The notes under the pieces were generated by a model. It did not search any database and was not told the origin of the DNA. It was given only the letters and a program-made list of their open reading frames with translations. A program made the position numbers and the translations under genes. A stretch of 64,000 nucleotides of DNA from assembly GCF_018614615.1 (NCBI RefSeq), contig NZ_JAGGOK010000049.1, positions 122,355 through 186,354 on the forward strand, in the 5' to 3' direction. This stretch comes from Streptomyces sp. ISL-100 (GTDB lineage Bacteria > Actinomycetota > Actinomycetes > Streptomycetales > Streptomycetaceae). Shown here in pieces: positions 34,254-43,587 of the stretch (position 1 is its first letter; each line of letters opens with the position of its first letter).

Positions 34254-35144
34254 ATGGTGCGGCGCATTGACGTGACCGGAGCCGGCGGCGTACGCCTCGC
34301 GGCCTGGGAGTTCGCCGACCCGCCCAAGGGGAGCGGGGAAACCGACCGCGCCCCCGGCGTCTTACTGCTCCACGGCCTGATGGGCCGGGCCTCGCACTGG
34401 GCCGGCACGGCGCGCTGGCTCTCCGAGCGCTACCACGCGGTCGCCCTCGATCAGCGCGGCCACGGCCGCAGCGACAAGCCGGCCGACGGGCCGTACACCC
34501 GCGAGGCGTACGTCGCCGACGCCGAAGCCGCGGTCGAGCAACTGGGGCTCGCGCCCGTCACGCTCATCGGCCACTCCATGGGCGCCCTCACCGCCTGGCA
34601 GCTCGCCGCCAAGCGCCCCGATCTCGTCCGTGCGGTCGTCATCTGCGACATGCGGGCGGGTGCTCTCGGCGTTGCGTCTCAGCGTGAGTGGGACGACTGG
34701 TTCAAGTCGTGGCCCGTCCCGTTCGCGACGCTCGCCGACGTGCGTAAGTGGTTCGGCGAGGACGACCCCTGGGTGGAGCGGCCGAGCCCGGCCCGCGGCG
34801 AGTTCTTCGCCGAGGTCATGGCCGAACGGGCCGACGGCTGGCGCCCGCTCTTCTCCCGCCGCCAGATGCTCACTTCGCGCGAGACGTGGGTGTTCGACGC
34901 CCACTGGGAGGAGCTGGCACTGGTCCAGTGCCCGGCCCTGGTGGTGCGCGGCCTCGACGGCGAACTGGGGCGGGCGGAGGCGCAGGAGATGGTCAGAGTG
35001 CTGCCGCGCGGGCGGTACGCGGAGGTCGTCGATGCGGGCCACCTTGTCCATTACGACCAGCCGGAGGGCTGGCGCACCGCGATCGAGTCGTTCCTGGAGG
35101 AGACGGCCGAGGAGCCGGTCGTTCCGCCCCTGGGCCACCCCTGA
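34254..35144 (+). CDS. alpha/beta hydrolase with a TTA codon
   Basis: A 296-residue alpha/beta-hydrolase. LLLHGLMGRASHW is the oxyanion region, GHSMGALTAWQLA carries the nucleophile Ser in G-x-S-x-G, and DAGHLVHYDQP the catalytic His. No signal peptide, so cytosolic; the substrate (ester, lactone or epoxide class) is unknown. Codon 37 (34362-34364) in GVLLLHG is TTA, rare here and dependent on bldA tRNA, suggesting translation late in growth. ATG 34254 is chosen; GTG 34242 behind GAAGGGG is an alternative. An SOS-like box lies upstream. Confidence 0.85.
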   Translation: MVRRIDVTGAGGVRLAAWEFADPPKGSGETDRAPGVLLLHGLMGRASHWAGTARWLSERYHAVALDQRGHGRSDKPADGPYTREAYVADAEAAVEQLGLAPVTLIGHSMGALTAWQLAAKRPDLVRAVVICDMRAGALGVASQREWDDWFKSWPVPFATLADVRKWFGEDDPWVERPSPARGEFFAEVMAERADGWRPLFSRRQMLTSRETWVFDAHWEELALVQCPALVVRGLDGELGRAEAQEMVRVLPRGRYAEVVDAGHLVHYDQPEGWRTAIESFLEETAEEPVVPPLGHP

Positions 35145-35189
35145 CCCACCGAGGTGCCGGCGGGGCGGAACGCAAGCGGCGTGGCAGGG

Positions 35190-36824
35190 TCAGCCCTTGC
35201 TTACCGCGGTCAGGATCTCCGGGAGTCGCGCCGCCGCCTGCGGCGCCGACCAGCGCACGCCTGCCCAGGAGAGCAGCGCGCCGTACGCCGTGCCCAGTGG
35301 CAGCACCAGCCACAACCAGTCCTGTGCGTCGGCCACATGAAGCCAGATCGTCAGAGCGATCAGCGGCGCGCACAGCAGCGCCGCCGCGATCATGCCGCCG
35401 ACGATCGAGATCCAGGCGAGACCCGCCTGGCCCGGCGCGACGTTCTTGTGTGTGCTGCCCTGCGGGATCGAGTACGGGAAGCGGACCGAAGCCACCGCCC
35501 CCGTCGCCAGCATCGCGCCGAGCAGCGCGAACGACAGGCCGAGCGCCTCCGGAAGGGCCCGCCAGTCGCCCACCAGCGCCGCCGTGACCCCGGTGACCAG
35601 CGCCGAGTACGGGAGCGTGACCACCAGCAGCGCCAGGGCCCGGGCCCGCAACTCCTCGTACGCGTCCCGCGGAGTGGAGATGGTCATGGCGACCATCCAG
35701 AAAGCCGAGGTGTCCTGGCCGAACTGGTTGTACATCTGGATGCCGAGCATCCCGGCCGCGAAACACGCGAAGTAGATCGTTCCCGTTCCCTGGAGCGCGT
35801 TGAACACCGGCACGATGAAGCCGATCACCAGCGAAGTCACCCAGGCGGCCTTGGTCTTGGGATCCCGCCACACGTACCGCAGACTGCGCTCGATCACCGT
35901 TCCCGTACGCCCGCCGGGGAGCCACCGCCCGCCGAGTCCCGGCGACGACTCCTTGCGGGCCGGCTCCGCGGCCTGGAGTGTCGAGCCGTCCGGTGACGTC
36001 ATCAGCTTCACCAGACTGCGCTCCCAGGACCACAGCAGCGCGGCCAGCGCCACCCCGGCCAGCAGCAGCTGCGCCGCTCCACGGCCGTACGCCCCGTCGC
36101 TCACCGCGTCCACCGCGCCTATCGCCGACGCGGGTGGCACCCAGCTCAGTACGTCCGCGACCGGGTCGAGCCGCGAGAGGCCGCCGGCGGTGCTGAGCCG
36201 CTGGGCGCCGAAGTTGACCACCTGGAAGCCGACGGCGATCACCAGACCGCTCAGCACGGCCAGATCGCGGCCCTTACGGCTCGTCAGCAGCCGGATGTTC
36301 GCCGCCGCCACGGTCCGCGCCAGCGCAAGGCACAGCAGCAGCGTCAGTGCAACGGCGAGGACGCCGACCGCGGCGGCCGCCGCACCGTGCGCCACGGCGA
36401 TCACCGACCCCAGCGCGAGGCAGAACGTGAACAGCGGCCCGATCCCGACGAGCGACGCCGTCAGCAGCGCCCGGACGAGCGGGCGCGGCCGCAACGGCAG
36501 CATGACCAGGCGAGTCGGGTCGAGCGTCTCGTCGCCGCTGGGGAAGAACAGCGGCATCACCGCCCAGCCGAGCCCGAGAATGGCCGTCAGCAGCACCACC
36601 ACGGTCGTCGCGTGTTCGTTCCCGCGAAGCACGACGAGACCGATCAGCTGAAGCGCCGAGAAGAGCAGCGCGAGCACACCGGAGAGGATGTACACCGTCC
36701 TGCGGCCGGACGACTGCCGCAGCCCGTTGCGCAGCAGTGACAGCTTGAGCCGTACGAAGACGGACGTGATCCCGGGAACAGCGGACGCGTCGTTCCCGGG
36801 AACGGTCGTTACGCCCGCGCTCAT
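35190..36824 (-). CDS. ABC transporter permease (large ABC-2-like exporter subunit)
   Basis: A 544-residue membrane protein with about 12 predicted helices in two halves. Seen segments include FVRLKLSLLRNGLRQSSGRR, GWAVMPLFFPSGDETLDPTR, and YVWRDPKTKAAWVTSLVIGF in the middle. It resembles the large permeases paired with single ATPases in actinobacterial exporters of unknown cargo. ATG 36824 overlaps the ATPase stop by ATGA, so both are made together. The first 18 residues (VPGNDASAVPG) are encoded by two copies of the GTTCCCGGGA palindrome, suggesting a repeat-derived N-terminal tail. Confidence 0.82.
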   Translation of the reverse strand: MSAGVTTVPGNDASAVPGITSVFVRLKLSLLRNGLRQSSGRRTVYILSGVLALLFSALQLIGLVVLRGNEHATTVVVLLTAILGLGWAVMPLFFPSGDETLDPTRLVMLPLRPRPLVRALLTASLVGIGPLFTFCLALGSVIAVAHGAAAAAVGVLAVALTLLLCLALARTVAAANIRLLTSRKGRDLAVLSGLVIAVGFQVVNFGAQRLSTAGGLSRLDPVADVLSWVPPASAIGAVDAVSDGAYGRGAAQLLLAGVALAALLWSWERSLVKLMTSPDGSTLQAAEPARKESSPGLGGRWLPGGRTGTVIERSLRYVWRDPKTKAAWVTSLVIGFIVPVFNALQGTGTIYFACFAAGMLGIQMYNQFGQDTSAFWMVAMTISTPRDAYEELRARALALLVVTLPYSALVTGVTAALVGDWRALPEALGLSFALLGAMLATGAVASVRFPYSIPQGSTHKNVAPGQAGLAWISIVGGMIAAALLCAPLIALTIWLHVADAQDWLWLVLPLGTAYGALLSWAGVRWSAPQAAARLPEILTAVSKG

Positions 36825-37642
36825 CGGGCGCCGCCGCCGAGCCAGTCCAGACTCTCCCCGCTGTCCCGGCCGTTCGCGCCGACCAGTTCGAGGAAGGCGT
36901 TCTGGAGAGTGGGCGCGTCGCCGCGTACCTCCGCGAGCGTTCCCTGGGCGCGAATACGGCCCGCCGCCATCACCGCGACCCAGTCGCACAGCGACTCGAC
37001 GAGCTCCATCACATGGCTGGAGAAGACGACAGTCGCGCCGGACAGTGTGTACCGCTCCAGCACGCCACGGATCGTCTGCGCGGACACGGGATCGACACCC
37101 TCGAAGGGCTCGTCCAGGAAGAGCACTTCCGGGTTGTGCAGCAGGGCGGCGGCGAGGCCGATCTTCTTGCGCATGCCGGTCGAGTAGTCGACGACCAGTT
37201 TGTGCTGAGCGCCCGCCAGATCGAGTACGTCGAGGAGCTGCGTCGCCCGCTTGTCGACCTCGGCGCCTGGCAGCCCCCGCAACCGCCCGGAGTACGCGAG
37301 GAGTTCACGCCCCGACAGCCGCTCGAAGAGCCGCAGTCCTTCCGGCAGTACGCCGATCCTGGCCTTGACCGCCACCGGGTCCTGCCACACGTCGTGCCCG
37401 CCGACCAGGACCGTTCCCGCGTCGGGGCGCAGCAGCCCCGTGACCATGGAAAGGGTGGTGGTCTTCCCGGCGCCGTTCGGCCCGACCAGGCCGATGAACT
37501 TGCCTGCGGGCAGCTCCAGATCGATGCCCCCGACGGCGATCTGTTCACCGAAGCGCTTCCACAGGCCCTCTACACGTACGGCGGCGGGCGGCGCCAGGTG
37601 CGCTCCGCCCGCCTCTTCTGATCCCAGTGCCTCGTCAGGCAT
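36821..37642 (-). CDS. ABC transporter ATP-binding protein
   Basis: A 273-residue ABC ATPase. Walker A GPNGAGKTTTLSM, Q-loop region IGVLPEGLRLFERLSGRELL, signature YSTGMRKK (a Thr variant of SGG), Walker B EVLFLDEPFEGVDPVS, and H-loop SSHVMELVE. The EPFEGVDP form is usual for ABC-2 exporters of this type. ATG 37642 follows GAGAGG at good spacing; the three-codon longer GTG start is too near it. Forms an operon with the permease downstream. Confidence 0.9.
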   Translation of the reverse strand: MPDEALGSEEAGGAHLAPPAAVRVEGLWKRFGEQIAVGGIDLELPAGKFIGLVGPNGAGKTTTLSMVTGLLRPDAGTVLVGGHDVWQDPVAVKARIGVLPEGLRLFERLSGRELLAYSGRLRGLPGAEVDKRATQLLDVLDLAGAQHKLVVDYSTGMRKKIGLAAALLHNPEVLFLDEPFEGVDPVSAQTIRGVLERYTLSGATVVFSSHVMELVESLCDWVAVMAAGRIRAQGTLAEVRGDAPTLQNAFLELVGANGRDSGESLDWLGGGAR

Positions 37643-37686
37643 GTCGCACAACCTCTCGGTGTCCCCGTGCCGCTACGGGGAACACA

Positions 37687-38364
37687 CTACGGTCGGCGTG
37701 TGCGCGCTGCCGCTGCCTCTCGCCCGCAGGAATACGCCAGCGGACTGATGAGCTCCTCCACGTCGGGCAGCCACCGGTTCGCCGGCGTGGGGCGGCGCGC
37801 CCACTGCACCGCGCCCATCCCGCCGAGCCGGGTCGGCGGCGCCGCGACGTAGTCACCCTCGCCCCGGGTGACCAGGTCGATCGCAGTAGGCGTCCAGCCC
37901 AACTTCCGTACCAGATCGGGAACCTTGGCTCCGGCGCCGGGAAGTACGAAGAACAGCATCCGGCGGTCGGGCGTGCAGGTCACCGGCCCGAGCGTCAGGT
38001 CCATGCGCTCCATGCGCGCCAGCGCCAGGAAGCCGGCCGACTCGGGAACGTCCAGGGCGTCGAAGGAGCGGCCCGTCGGGAGCAGGATCGACGCTCTCGG
38101 CTGTTTCGACCACATGCGGCGCGCCGCGGTCGCGCTGCCCGTCGCCTGCGATGCCCAGTCGGCGGTGGCGGGGTGCGCGCCGGGAGAGGCGCAGGAGGGG
38201 ACGCCGCACGAGCAGCGCTCGACACCCTCGTCCGCCTCCAGCCAGGTACCGGGGAACACGTCCCAGTGCCGTTCTTCCGCGTACCGCACGGCGCTATCCA
38301 GCAGTTGATCGCCGCGCTGCTTGGGGATCTGGGCGGCATCCGTGACTCCGATGGTCTCTTCCAC
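37687..38364 (-). CDS. bifunctional DNA primase/polymerase (prim-pol) domain protein
   Basis: About 225 residues, a stand-alone domain of the PF09250 type (archaeo-eukaryotic primase superfamily). Seen: LLDSAVRYAEERHWDVFPGTWLE at the N-terminus, a Cys cluster CSCGVPSCASPGAHPATADW, and RGEGDYVAAPPTRLGG near the C-terminus. No helicase domain follows, unlike plasmid replication primases; such lone copies are frequent in Streptomyces chromosomes and their role is unknown. Start is uncertain: GTG 38364 (shown) or GTG 38388. It lies 44 nt upstream of the ABC ATPase in the same direction. Confidence 0.75.
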   Translation of the reverse strand: MEETIGVTDAAQIPKQRGDQLLDSAVRYAEERHWDVFPGTWLEADEGVERCSCGVPSCASPGAHPATADWASQATGSATAARRMWSKQPRASILLPTGRSFDALDVPESAGFLALARMERMDLTLGPVTCTPDRRMLFFVLPGAGAKVPDLVRKLGWTPTAIDLVTRGEGDYVAAPPTRLGGMGAVQWARRPTPANRWLPDVEELISPLAYSCGREAAAARTRRP

Positions 38365-38522
38365 GAACAACTCAACTCCCGCCGTCACCTTGGGTTACGG
38401 GCGTAGGGGTGCCTTGCCGAGGAGCATCGATCCTGCACGCGGGGCGCATCGGTGCACGGGCGGGGGCGCGCATGCGGCTGTGCGTCGGCGGGCGGGTAGC
38501 CAGTGGTGTGGAAGCCCGGGAA

Positions 38523-38542
38523 TGACGGTCAAAAGACCGTCA
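38523..38542. promoter_or_regulatory. inverted repeat in the divergent gap
   Basis: TGACGGTC-AAAA-GACCGTCA, an 8-bp perfect inverted repeat in the 321-bp gap between the prim-pol gene and the TPR regulator. Could be an operator or a weak hairpin. The rest of the gap shows only CACGA-rich short repeats before the regulator start. Confidence 0.45.
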
Positions 38543-38685
38543 ATACCGTCTCTTCCGGCATGTTCCGCATTCTCTGCATATTTGCCGGGCAGTGATCAAC
38601 GTGACCGGCGTGATCAGTTCACGACTCGCGACTCACGACCAACGGACCACGAATCACGGACCACTGCGGCACCAGGGGGTAGTCA

Positions 38686-40071
38686 ATGGCAGCCAGGCCT
38701 CTCGTCGCCCGCCAGCCGAACGAACGGTTGCAGGCGCTCATTCAGGAAGCCGGGTGCTCCAATGCCGGGCTCGCCCGTCGCGTCAACATGTGCGGCGCCG
38801 AACACGGCCTCGACCTGCGGTACGACAAGACATCGGTGGCCCGCTGGCTGCGCGGACAGCAGCCGCGCGGGCGGGCTCCCGGCATCATCGCGGAAGCGAT
38901 CGGGCGCAAACTCGGCCGTACGGTCACGATCGACGAGATCGGCATGGCCAACGGCAAGAACCTGGCCTCCGGGATCGGCCTGCAGTTCTCGCCGACCGTG
39001 CTCGGCGCGATCGAGCAGGTCTGCGAGCTGTGGCGCAGCGACGTGGGGCGCCGCGACTTCCTGTCGGGTTCGACGGTCGCCGCCTCGGCGCTCGTGGAGC
39101 CGAGCCGCGACTGGCTGATCACGGGAGCGGACACCCAGGTCGCCAGGACGTCGGGCGGCGGGCGGGTCGGCGCGTCGGACGTGGAGGCGGTACGGGCGAC
39201 GACGGACGCCCTCGTGGAACTCGACCACCGCTTCGGCAGCGGGCACGTCAGGCCGATCGTCGTCCACTACCTCAACAGCGTCGTGTCCGGGCTGCTCTCC
39301 GGCTCGTACCGCGAATCGGTCGGTCGGGACCTCTTCGCCGCGGTGGCGCGGCTGACAGAACTGGGCGGCTACATGGCGGTCGACACGGGCCAGCCGGGGC
39401 TCGCCCAGCGCTACTACATCCAGGCGCTGCGGCTCGCCCAGGCGGCGGGCGACCGCGGCTACGGCGGGTACGTACTGGCCGCGTCCATGAGCCACCTGGC
39501 CGCCCAGCTCGGGAACCCGCGCGAGATCGCGCAGCTGGCGCGGGCCGCCCAGGAGGGAGCGCGGGGCCAGGTGACGCCCCGCGCGGAGGCGATGTTCTGC
39601 GCGGCGGAGGCGCGCGGGCACGCGCTCATGGGAGACGCGCGGGCGTGCAACCAGATGGCGGCGAAGGCGCTGGCCGCGCTGGAGCGTACCGGGGAAGACA
39701 CGGGCGACGATCCCGTGTGGATCGCGCACTTCGATCACGCGTATCTGTCGGACGAGCTCGCACACTGCCACCGCGATCTGGGACAGGGGGAAGCGGCGGC
39801 CCGGCGGGCCCAGGACGCACTGGACGGCCATCCGGACACGCGGGCACGGCGGCGGGCGATCGGTCTTGTCCTGCTGGCGACGGCGCAGGTCCAGCAGTGC
39901 GAGGTCGAGCAGGCCTGCAACACGGGCACGCGCGCGGTGGAGCTGCTGAGTACCTTGCGGTCGAACCGGGGAGCGGAGTATCTGGAGGACTTCCAGCAGC
40001 GCCTGGCGCCGTACCTCGACGAACCAGCGGTACGGGAATTCGGCGCCCGGATGGAGATGCAGGCGGCGTAG
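38686..40071 (+). CDS. XRE/TPR-type transcriptional regulator (NsdA-like)
   Basis: A 461-residue regulator. The N-terminus (MAARPLVARQPNERLQALI, RYDKTSVARWLRGQQPRGRAPG) is a helix-turn-helix-like region used by a Streptomyces family that includes the development and antibiotic regulators NsdA/NsdB. A helical TPR region fills residues about 170-460, with repeated Ala-rich pairs such as GQPGLAQRYYIQALRLAQAAGDRG and AEARGHALMGDARACNQMAAKALAALE. ATG 38686 follows AGGGGG. DNA targets are unknown; the family link is by overall look and length. Confidence 0.78.
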   Translation: MAARPLVARQPNERLQALIQEAGCSNAGLARRVNMCGAEHGLDLRYDKTSVARWLRGQQPRGRAPGIIAEAIGRKLGRTVTIDEIGMANGKNLASGIGLQFSPTVLGAIEQVCELWRSDVGRRDFLSGSTVAASALVEPSRDWLITGADTQVARTSGGGRVGASDVEAVRATTDALVELDHRFGSGHVRPIVVHYLNSVVSGLLSGSYRESVGRDLFAAVARLTELGGYMAVDTGQPGLAQRYYIQALRLAQAAGDRGYGGYVLAASMSHLAAQLGNPREIAQLARAAQEGARGQVTPRAEAMFCAAEARGHALMGDARACNQMAAKALAALERTGEDTGDDPVWIAHFDHAYLSDELAHCHRDLGQGEAAARRAQDALDGHPDTRARRRAIGLVLLATAQVQQCEVEQACNTGTRAVELLSTLRSNRGAEYLEDFQQRLAPYLDEPAVREFGARMEMQAA

Positions 40072-40269
40072 GGGGCGGGGTGTACGGAGTGGCGTACGTG
40101 GGGTGGCCCTGAACAGCGTCTTAAGGGTGCTTCTTGTCACAGGGCTGCCCGCCGGGCCTCCGGCGGTATGTGTGGGGACCGTGGGCGCGTGGCAGAGGCG
40201 TGTAGTCACCCGGTAGCGTGAACCGACGGTTCCGTAGGTCCACACATACGTCCACACGTAGGAGTCCCG

Positions 40270-41982
40270 GTGACGCAGAGCGGACAGGGTGACGAGTCGC
40301 GGCTTCCCGCCGCGCGGCCGCCCGCGCACGAAGGTGTCGTGCTGCCCGCGGACGGCAGCGGTCCCTGGATACCCGGGGCGCCCGAGGAGTACGTGGCTCC
40401 GGCGGGTGGACAGCCGTGGGGCCAGCCGTGGGGGCCGCAGCAGTCCGCCGCTCCGCAGCCGCCTCAGCAGCAGTACGGCGCTCCGCAGCCGCCGCAGGCT
40501 CCGCAGTACGGCGCTCCGCAGCCGCCGCAGGCTCCGCAGTACGGGACGCAGCAGTACGGCGCCCCGCAGCCGCAGCCGCAGCCGCAGCCGCAGCCGCAGC
40601 CGCAGCAGCAGCCCGGCGCCCTGCCGCCGTCGCAGCCACAGCCGGGGGCGCAGCAGCAGTACGGCGCGCAGCAGCCGCCGCAGGCCCCGCAGTACGGCGC
40701 GCAGCCGCCCGTACAGCAGCCGCAGCAGCAGTACGGCTCTCAGCCCGCGCCTCAGCAGCCCGGCCAGCAGCAGTACGGCGCTCCCCAGCCCCAGCCCCAG
40801 CCGCAGCCGCAGGCACAGCCCCGGCCGCAGGCACAGCCCCTGCCCTTGCCCGCGGAGGCCCCTGCCGGAGCCCCGGCGGCCGACGCGGACGCCACTCAGT
40901 ACATCCCGTACGTGCCGCCGACAGGCCCCGGGGCCCTCCCGCCCGAAAACCCGGCGGACTCCACGCAGTTCCTCGGCCGGCACCAGAACGCGCCCGCAGG
41001 AGCCCCGGCGGGCGACGCGGACGCCACGCAGTACCTCCCGCCCGTCCCGAACGCGCAGGGCGCGCCTGAGGCGCCCTCCGGTGCGCCCTACGGCATCCGC
41101 CCGGGCGCCCCGGAAGACCGGCAGCCGCCCGCGGAGTTCGACAACCTCTTCCGGGCCGACGCCGCGCCGCCGGCGGACCCCACGCAGCAGATGCCGCCCC
41201 TGAACGCGCAGCCCCCGCACCAGCAGTACCAGCAGCCCCAGTTCGCAGCCGCGCCGCAGGGCCGCGCCGCACGCCGTAACGCGTCCCAGGCCGGGCCCCC
41301 GGCGCCCACTGGTCCCGTGACGTCCGCGGCTCCCTCGGGGGCCGCCCCGCGGCGGCGCAATTCGCCGCTGGTCCTGATCGCGGCCGTCGTCGTCGGATGC
41401 TCCGTACTGGGCCTCGGCGCGGGCGCGCTGCTCAGCAGTGGCGTCGACGAGAAGACGGATGACAAGAAGCCGGTCGCAGCGGCGTCTTCGCCGGGAGGCG
41501 ACGCATCGCCGCAGGCGGCCGCGGATCCAGCCAAGCCGCAGGCCGAGTCGCTCGACGCGCTGCTCGCGGACAGCAACGACAGCCGCGCTTCCGTGATCAG
41601 CGCGGTCCAGGCCATCGGGACCTGCAAGAACCTGCCGAAGGCGGCGAGCGATCTGCGAGCCGCCGCCAAGCAGCGCAACGAACTGGTGACCCGCCTCAAG
41701 GGCCTGACCGTCGACAAGCTGCCGAAGCACACGGAGCTGTCGGCGTCCCTCACCACCGCGTGGAAGGCGTCGGCAGCGGCCGACAACCACTACGCGGCCT
41801 GGGCCGACCAGGTCGCGGGCAAGAAGGGCTGCAAGAAGGGCCACGCACGGTCGACGCCCCAGCAGCAGGCGGGCAACCGCGAGAGCGGCAAGGCGTCACA
41901 GGCGAAGAAGGAAGCCGTCGGCATGTGGAACGACATCGCGAAGCGCTACGGCCTGACGGAGCGCGACGCGACGCAGCTCTGA
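40270..41982 (+). CDS. Gln/Pro-rich single-pass membrane protein
   Basis: A 570-residue protein. Residues about 45-200 are low-complexity repeats (QYGAPQPPQAP and PQPQPQPQ). Four acidic-Thr-Gln motifs follow: DATQYIP, DSTQFL, DATQYLP and DPTQQMP. One membrane helix (SPLVLIAAVVVGCSVLGLGAGALL, about 365-390) leads to an extracellular helical domain with two Cys (GTCKNLP and KKGCKKG). GTG 40270 follows AGGAG. The D-x-T-Q motifs look like recurring phospho-Thr/FHA-type sites, but that is inference. Function unknown; membrane topology N-inside. Confidence 0.75.
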   Translation: MTQSGQGDESRLPAARPPAHEGVVLPADGSGPWIPGAPEEYVAPAGGQPWGQPWGPQQSAAPQPPQQQYGAPQPPQAPQYGAPQPPQAPQYGTQQYGAPQPQPQPQPQPQPQQQPGALPPSQPQPGAQQQYGAQQPPQAPQYGAQPPVQQPQQQYGSQPAPQQPGQQQYGAPQPQPQPQPQAQPRPQAQPLPLPAEAPAGAPAADADATQYIPYVPPTGPGALPPENPADSTQFLGRHQNAPAGAPAGDADATQYLPPVPNAQGAPEAPSGAPYGIRPGAPEDRQPPAEFDNLFRADAAPPADPTQQMPPLNAQPPHQQYQQPQFAAAPQGRAARRNASQAGPPAPTGPVTSAAPSGAAPRRRNSPLVLIAAVVVGCSVLGLGAGALLSSGVDEKTDDKKPVAAASSPGGDASPQAAADPAKPQAESLDALLADSNDSRASVISAVQAIGTCKNLPKAASDLRAAAKQRNELVTRLKGLTVDKLPKHTELSASLTTAWKASAAADNHYAAWADQVAGKKGCKKGHARSTPQQQAGNRESGKASQAKKEAVGMWNDIAKRYGLTERDATQL

Positions 41983-41989
41983 CAGCAGT

Positions 41990-42038
41990 GGACGGGAGAG
42001 GGGCGGGCACCGAATCGGAGCCCGCCCCTCTCCCGTCC
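41990..42038. terminator. 19-bp bidirectional hairpin terminator
   Basis: 41990-42008 is perfectly complementary to 42020-42038, loop 11 nt, between the convergent Q/P-rich protein gene and the binding-protein gene. Confidence 0.9.
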
Positions 42039-42072
42039 CCGCGAGATCAGCCCGGTCAGCCGATCACTCCGA

Positions 42073-43413
42073 TCAGCCCGCAGAAGGCGTCTGTACCAGC
42101 GTGTCGCCCACGTCCACGAAGCCCTTTTTCACGGACACCAGCCGTCCCCGGCGCACCACTTGGAACGTCACGTCCCTGTTGATGATCCGCGGGAAGTCCC
42201 GTGTAGCCAGCATGTGCTCCAGGCGCCAGCTGAGGGTGGGTGTGAGGCCGCCCGTGTCGATTCCCTCAACACGGTTGAGCGCCCCCACCACGTCGGACGC
42301 CGAAACGCTGTCCGTGTCGCCGTCCCCGCCGCCCTTCGCGAGCGACTCGATGATCGCCTTGAGCACCGTGTACGCGATCCACGTCGTCTGCACCCCGGGC
42401 TCGGCCGGGTCGATGCGGTTGTCCGCGAAGGCGTGTTCCTTGATGACCTCGCGCATCGGGTTCCAGCGCTCGTCGCTCGCCACCGGGTACCAGCCCGTGA
42501 CGTACGCGCCCTCGAAGGGCCCGTCCTTGCCGCCCGTACGGTCGAGGAGCGGCTGTCCGACGCTTCCGAGGACCGACGCGACACCGACTTCCCTGGGGGC
42601 CTCGCTCTCCAGTCTCCGGAACGAGTCGAAGAAGGTCTCCGTATGGTCGCCGAGAACCGCCGTGACGCAGCCCATTCCGTCCCGGTACGCGTCGAACGCC
42701 CCTGCGCTGGTGAGTGCCTGCCGAGCCGACGCGGTGTAGTCGTTCGCGTCCTCCGCCGCCCGGATGTCGGTGGGCGCTTTACGGTCGCCCTCCGCGAGGC
42801 CGGAACCGAGGAGCATCGGCAGGTCGTCACCGGCGACCGTGTCGGGGCGTACCAGGGACACGCGGTCGCAGTCGCGGGCGAGCTGCCTGCCGTTGCCCGC
42901 GAGGAGAGCCGCCTGGCCGCCGTTGACGGGATACGACAGCGGGCTGGTGAACTCCTGGTCGGAAGCGCCGTAGCCGCCGAGGAACGGAATGCCGGCGACC
43001 TCCAGCGGCGCCATGAAGGCCCGGCCGTGCTGGCTGTACGAGCCGACGACCGCGATGGCGTTCTCCCGTACGGCCTGCTTCGCGCACTTGGCCGCGCCGA
43101 CGGTGTTGTTCCGCTCGTTGCAGGTGAGGACCTTGAGTTCGTGGCCCGCGAGGCCGCCGTTGGCGTTGACCCAGCGGGCGTAGGCCTCCGCCATGGCGGG
43201 CATGCCCGGCATGTTCGTGGCCGAGGTGTCCACGGGGGCCCACGTCATGACGGTCACGGGCTCCCTGGAGCCCCCCGTGGCCCCAGGGAGGAGTCCGCAT
43301 CCGGTCAGCAGCGACGCCCCGACCGCCGTTGCCGTGGCCGCGGCGATCAGCGTCGCGGCCTTTGAAAGGAATGGGCGGGTGGAGAAATGGCTTCGCCGTC
43401 CGGTCATGTGCAT
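42073..43413 (-). CDS. branched-chain amino acid-type ABC substrate-binding lipoprotein
   Basis: A 446-residue Leu/Ile/Val-binding-like (periplasmic-binding fold I, Peripla_BP_6) protein. A long N-terminal leader ends in the lipobox LLTGC, so Cys should be lipidated and the protein anchored outside the membrane. The body has APVDTSATNMPGMPAMAEAYARWVN, NGGLAGHELKVLTCNERNN and GSYSQHGRAFMAPLEVAGIPFLGG. No LIV permease or ATPase genes lie near, so it may be an orphan receptor-like protein or serve a distant transporter. ATG 43413 or 43407 may start it. Confidence 0.83.
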   Translation of the reverse strand: MHMTGRRSHFSTRPFLSKAATLIAAATATAVGASLLTGCGLLPGATGGSREPVTVMTWAPVDTSATNMPGMPAMAEAYARWVNANGGLAGHELKVLTCNERNNTVGAAKCAKQAVRENAIAVVGSYSQHGRAFMAPLEVAGIPFLGGYGASDQEFTSPLSYPVNGGQAALLAGNGRQLARDCDRVSLVRPDTVAGDDLPMLLGSGLAEGDRKAPTDIRAAEDANDYTASARQALTSAGAFDAYRDGMGCVTAVLGDHTETFFDSFRRLESEAPREVGVASVLGSVGQPLLDRTGGKDGPFEGAYVTGWYPVASDERWNPMREVIKEHAFADNRIDPAEPGVQTTWIAYTVLKAIIESLAKGGGDGDTDSVSASDVVGALNRVEGIDTGGLTPTLSWRLEHMLATRDFPRIINRDVTFQVVRRGRLVSVKKGFVDVGDTLVQTPSAG

Positions 43414-43587
43414 GCACGCTTCCGCCCTATGGGTAACGGCGGAGTGAGCATGTCTCAACGCGCGGTGACATCGAGGTGAATTACGGGGGGCCGTACGCCC
43501 GTGCTGTCAGGGAACGTACGATCTGCAACCGTGCAAGGTTCGGTGAACTCTTCCCGTCGCGGCCGTCGCTCCCCCACCATGGGCGGC

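Noticed and set aside
35154..35996. Plus-strand frame opposite the ABC permease
   Set aside because: Arg-rich shadow of the minus-strand permease with no recognisable domain.
40440..40850. Possible CRISPR or satellite array
   Set aside because: The GCTCCGCAGTACGGC repeats are in-frame codons of the Q/P-rich protein, not direct repeats with spacers.
38683..41844. A 1053-codon minus-strand open frame
   Set aside because: Antisense to the TPR regulator and the Q/P-rich protein, with Arg/Gly/Leu-rich nonsense and no motifs; an artefact of high GC.
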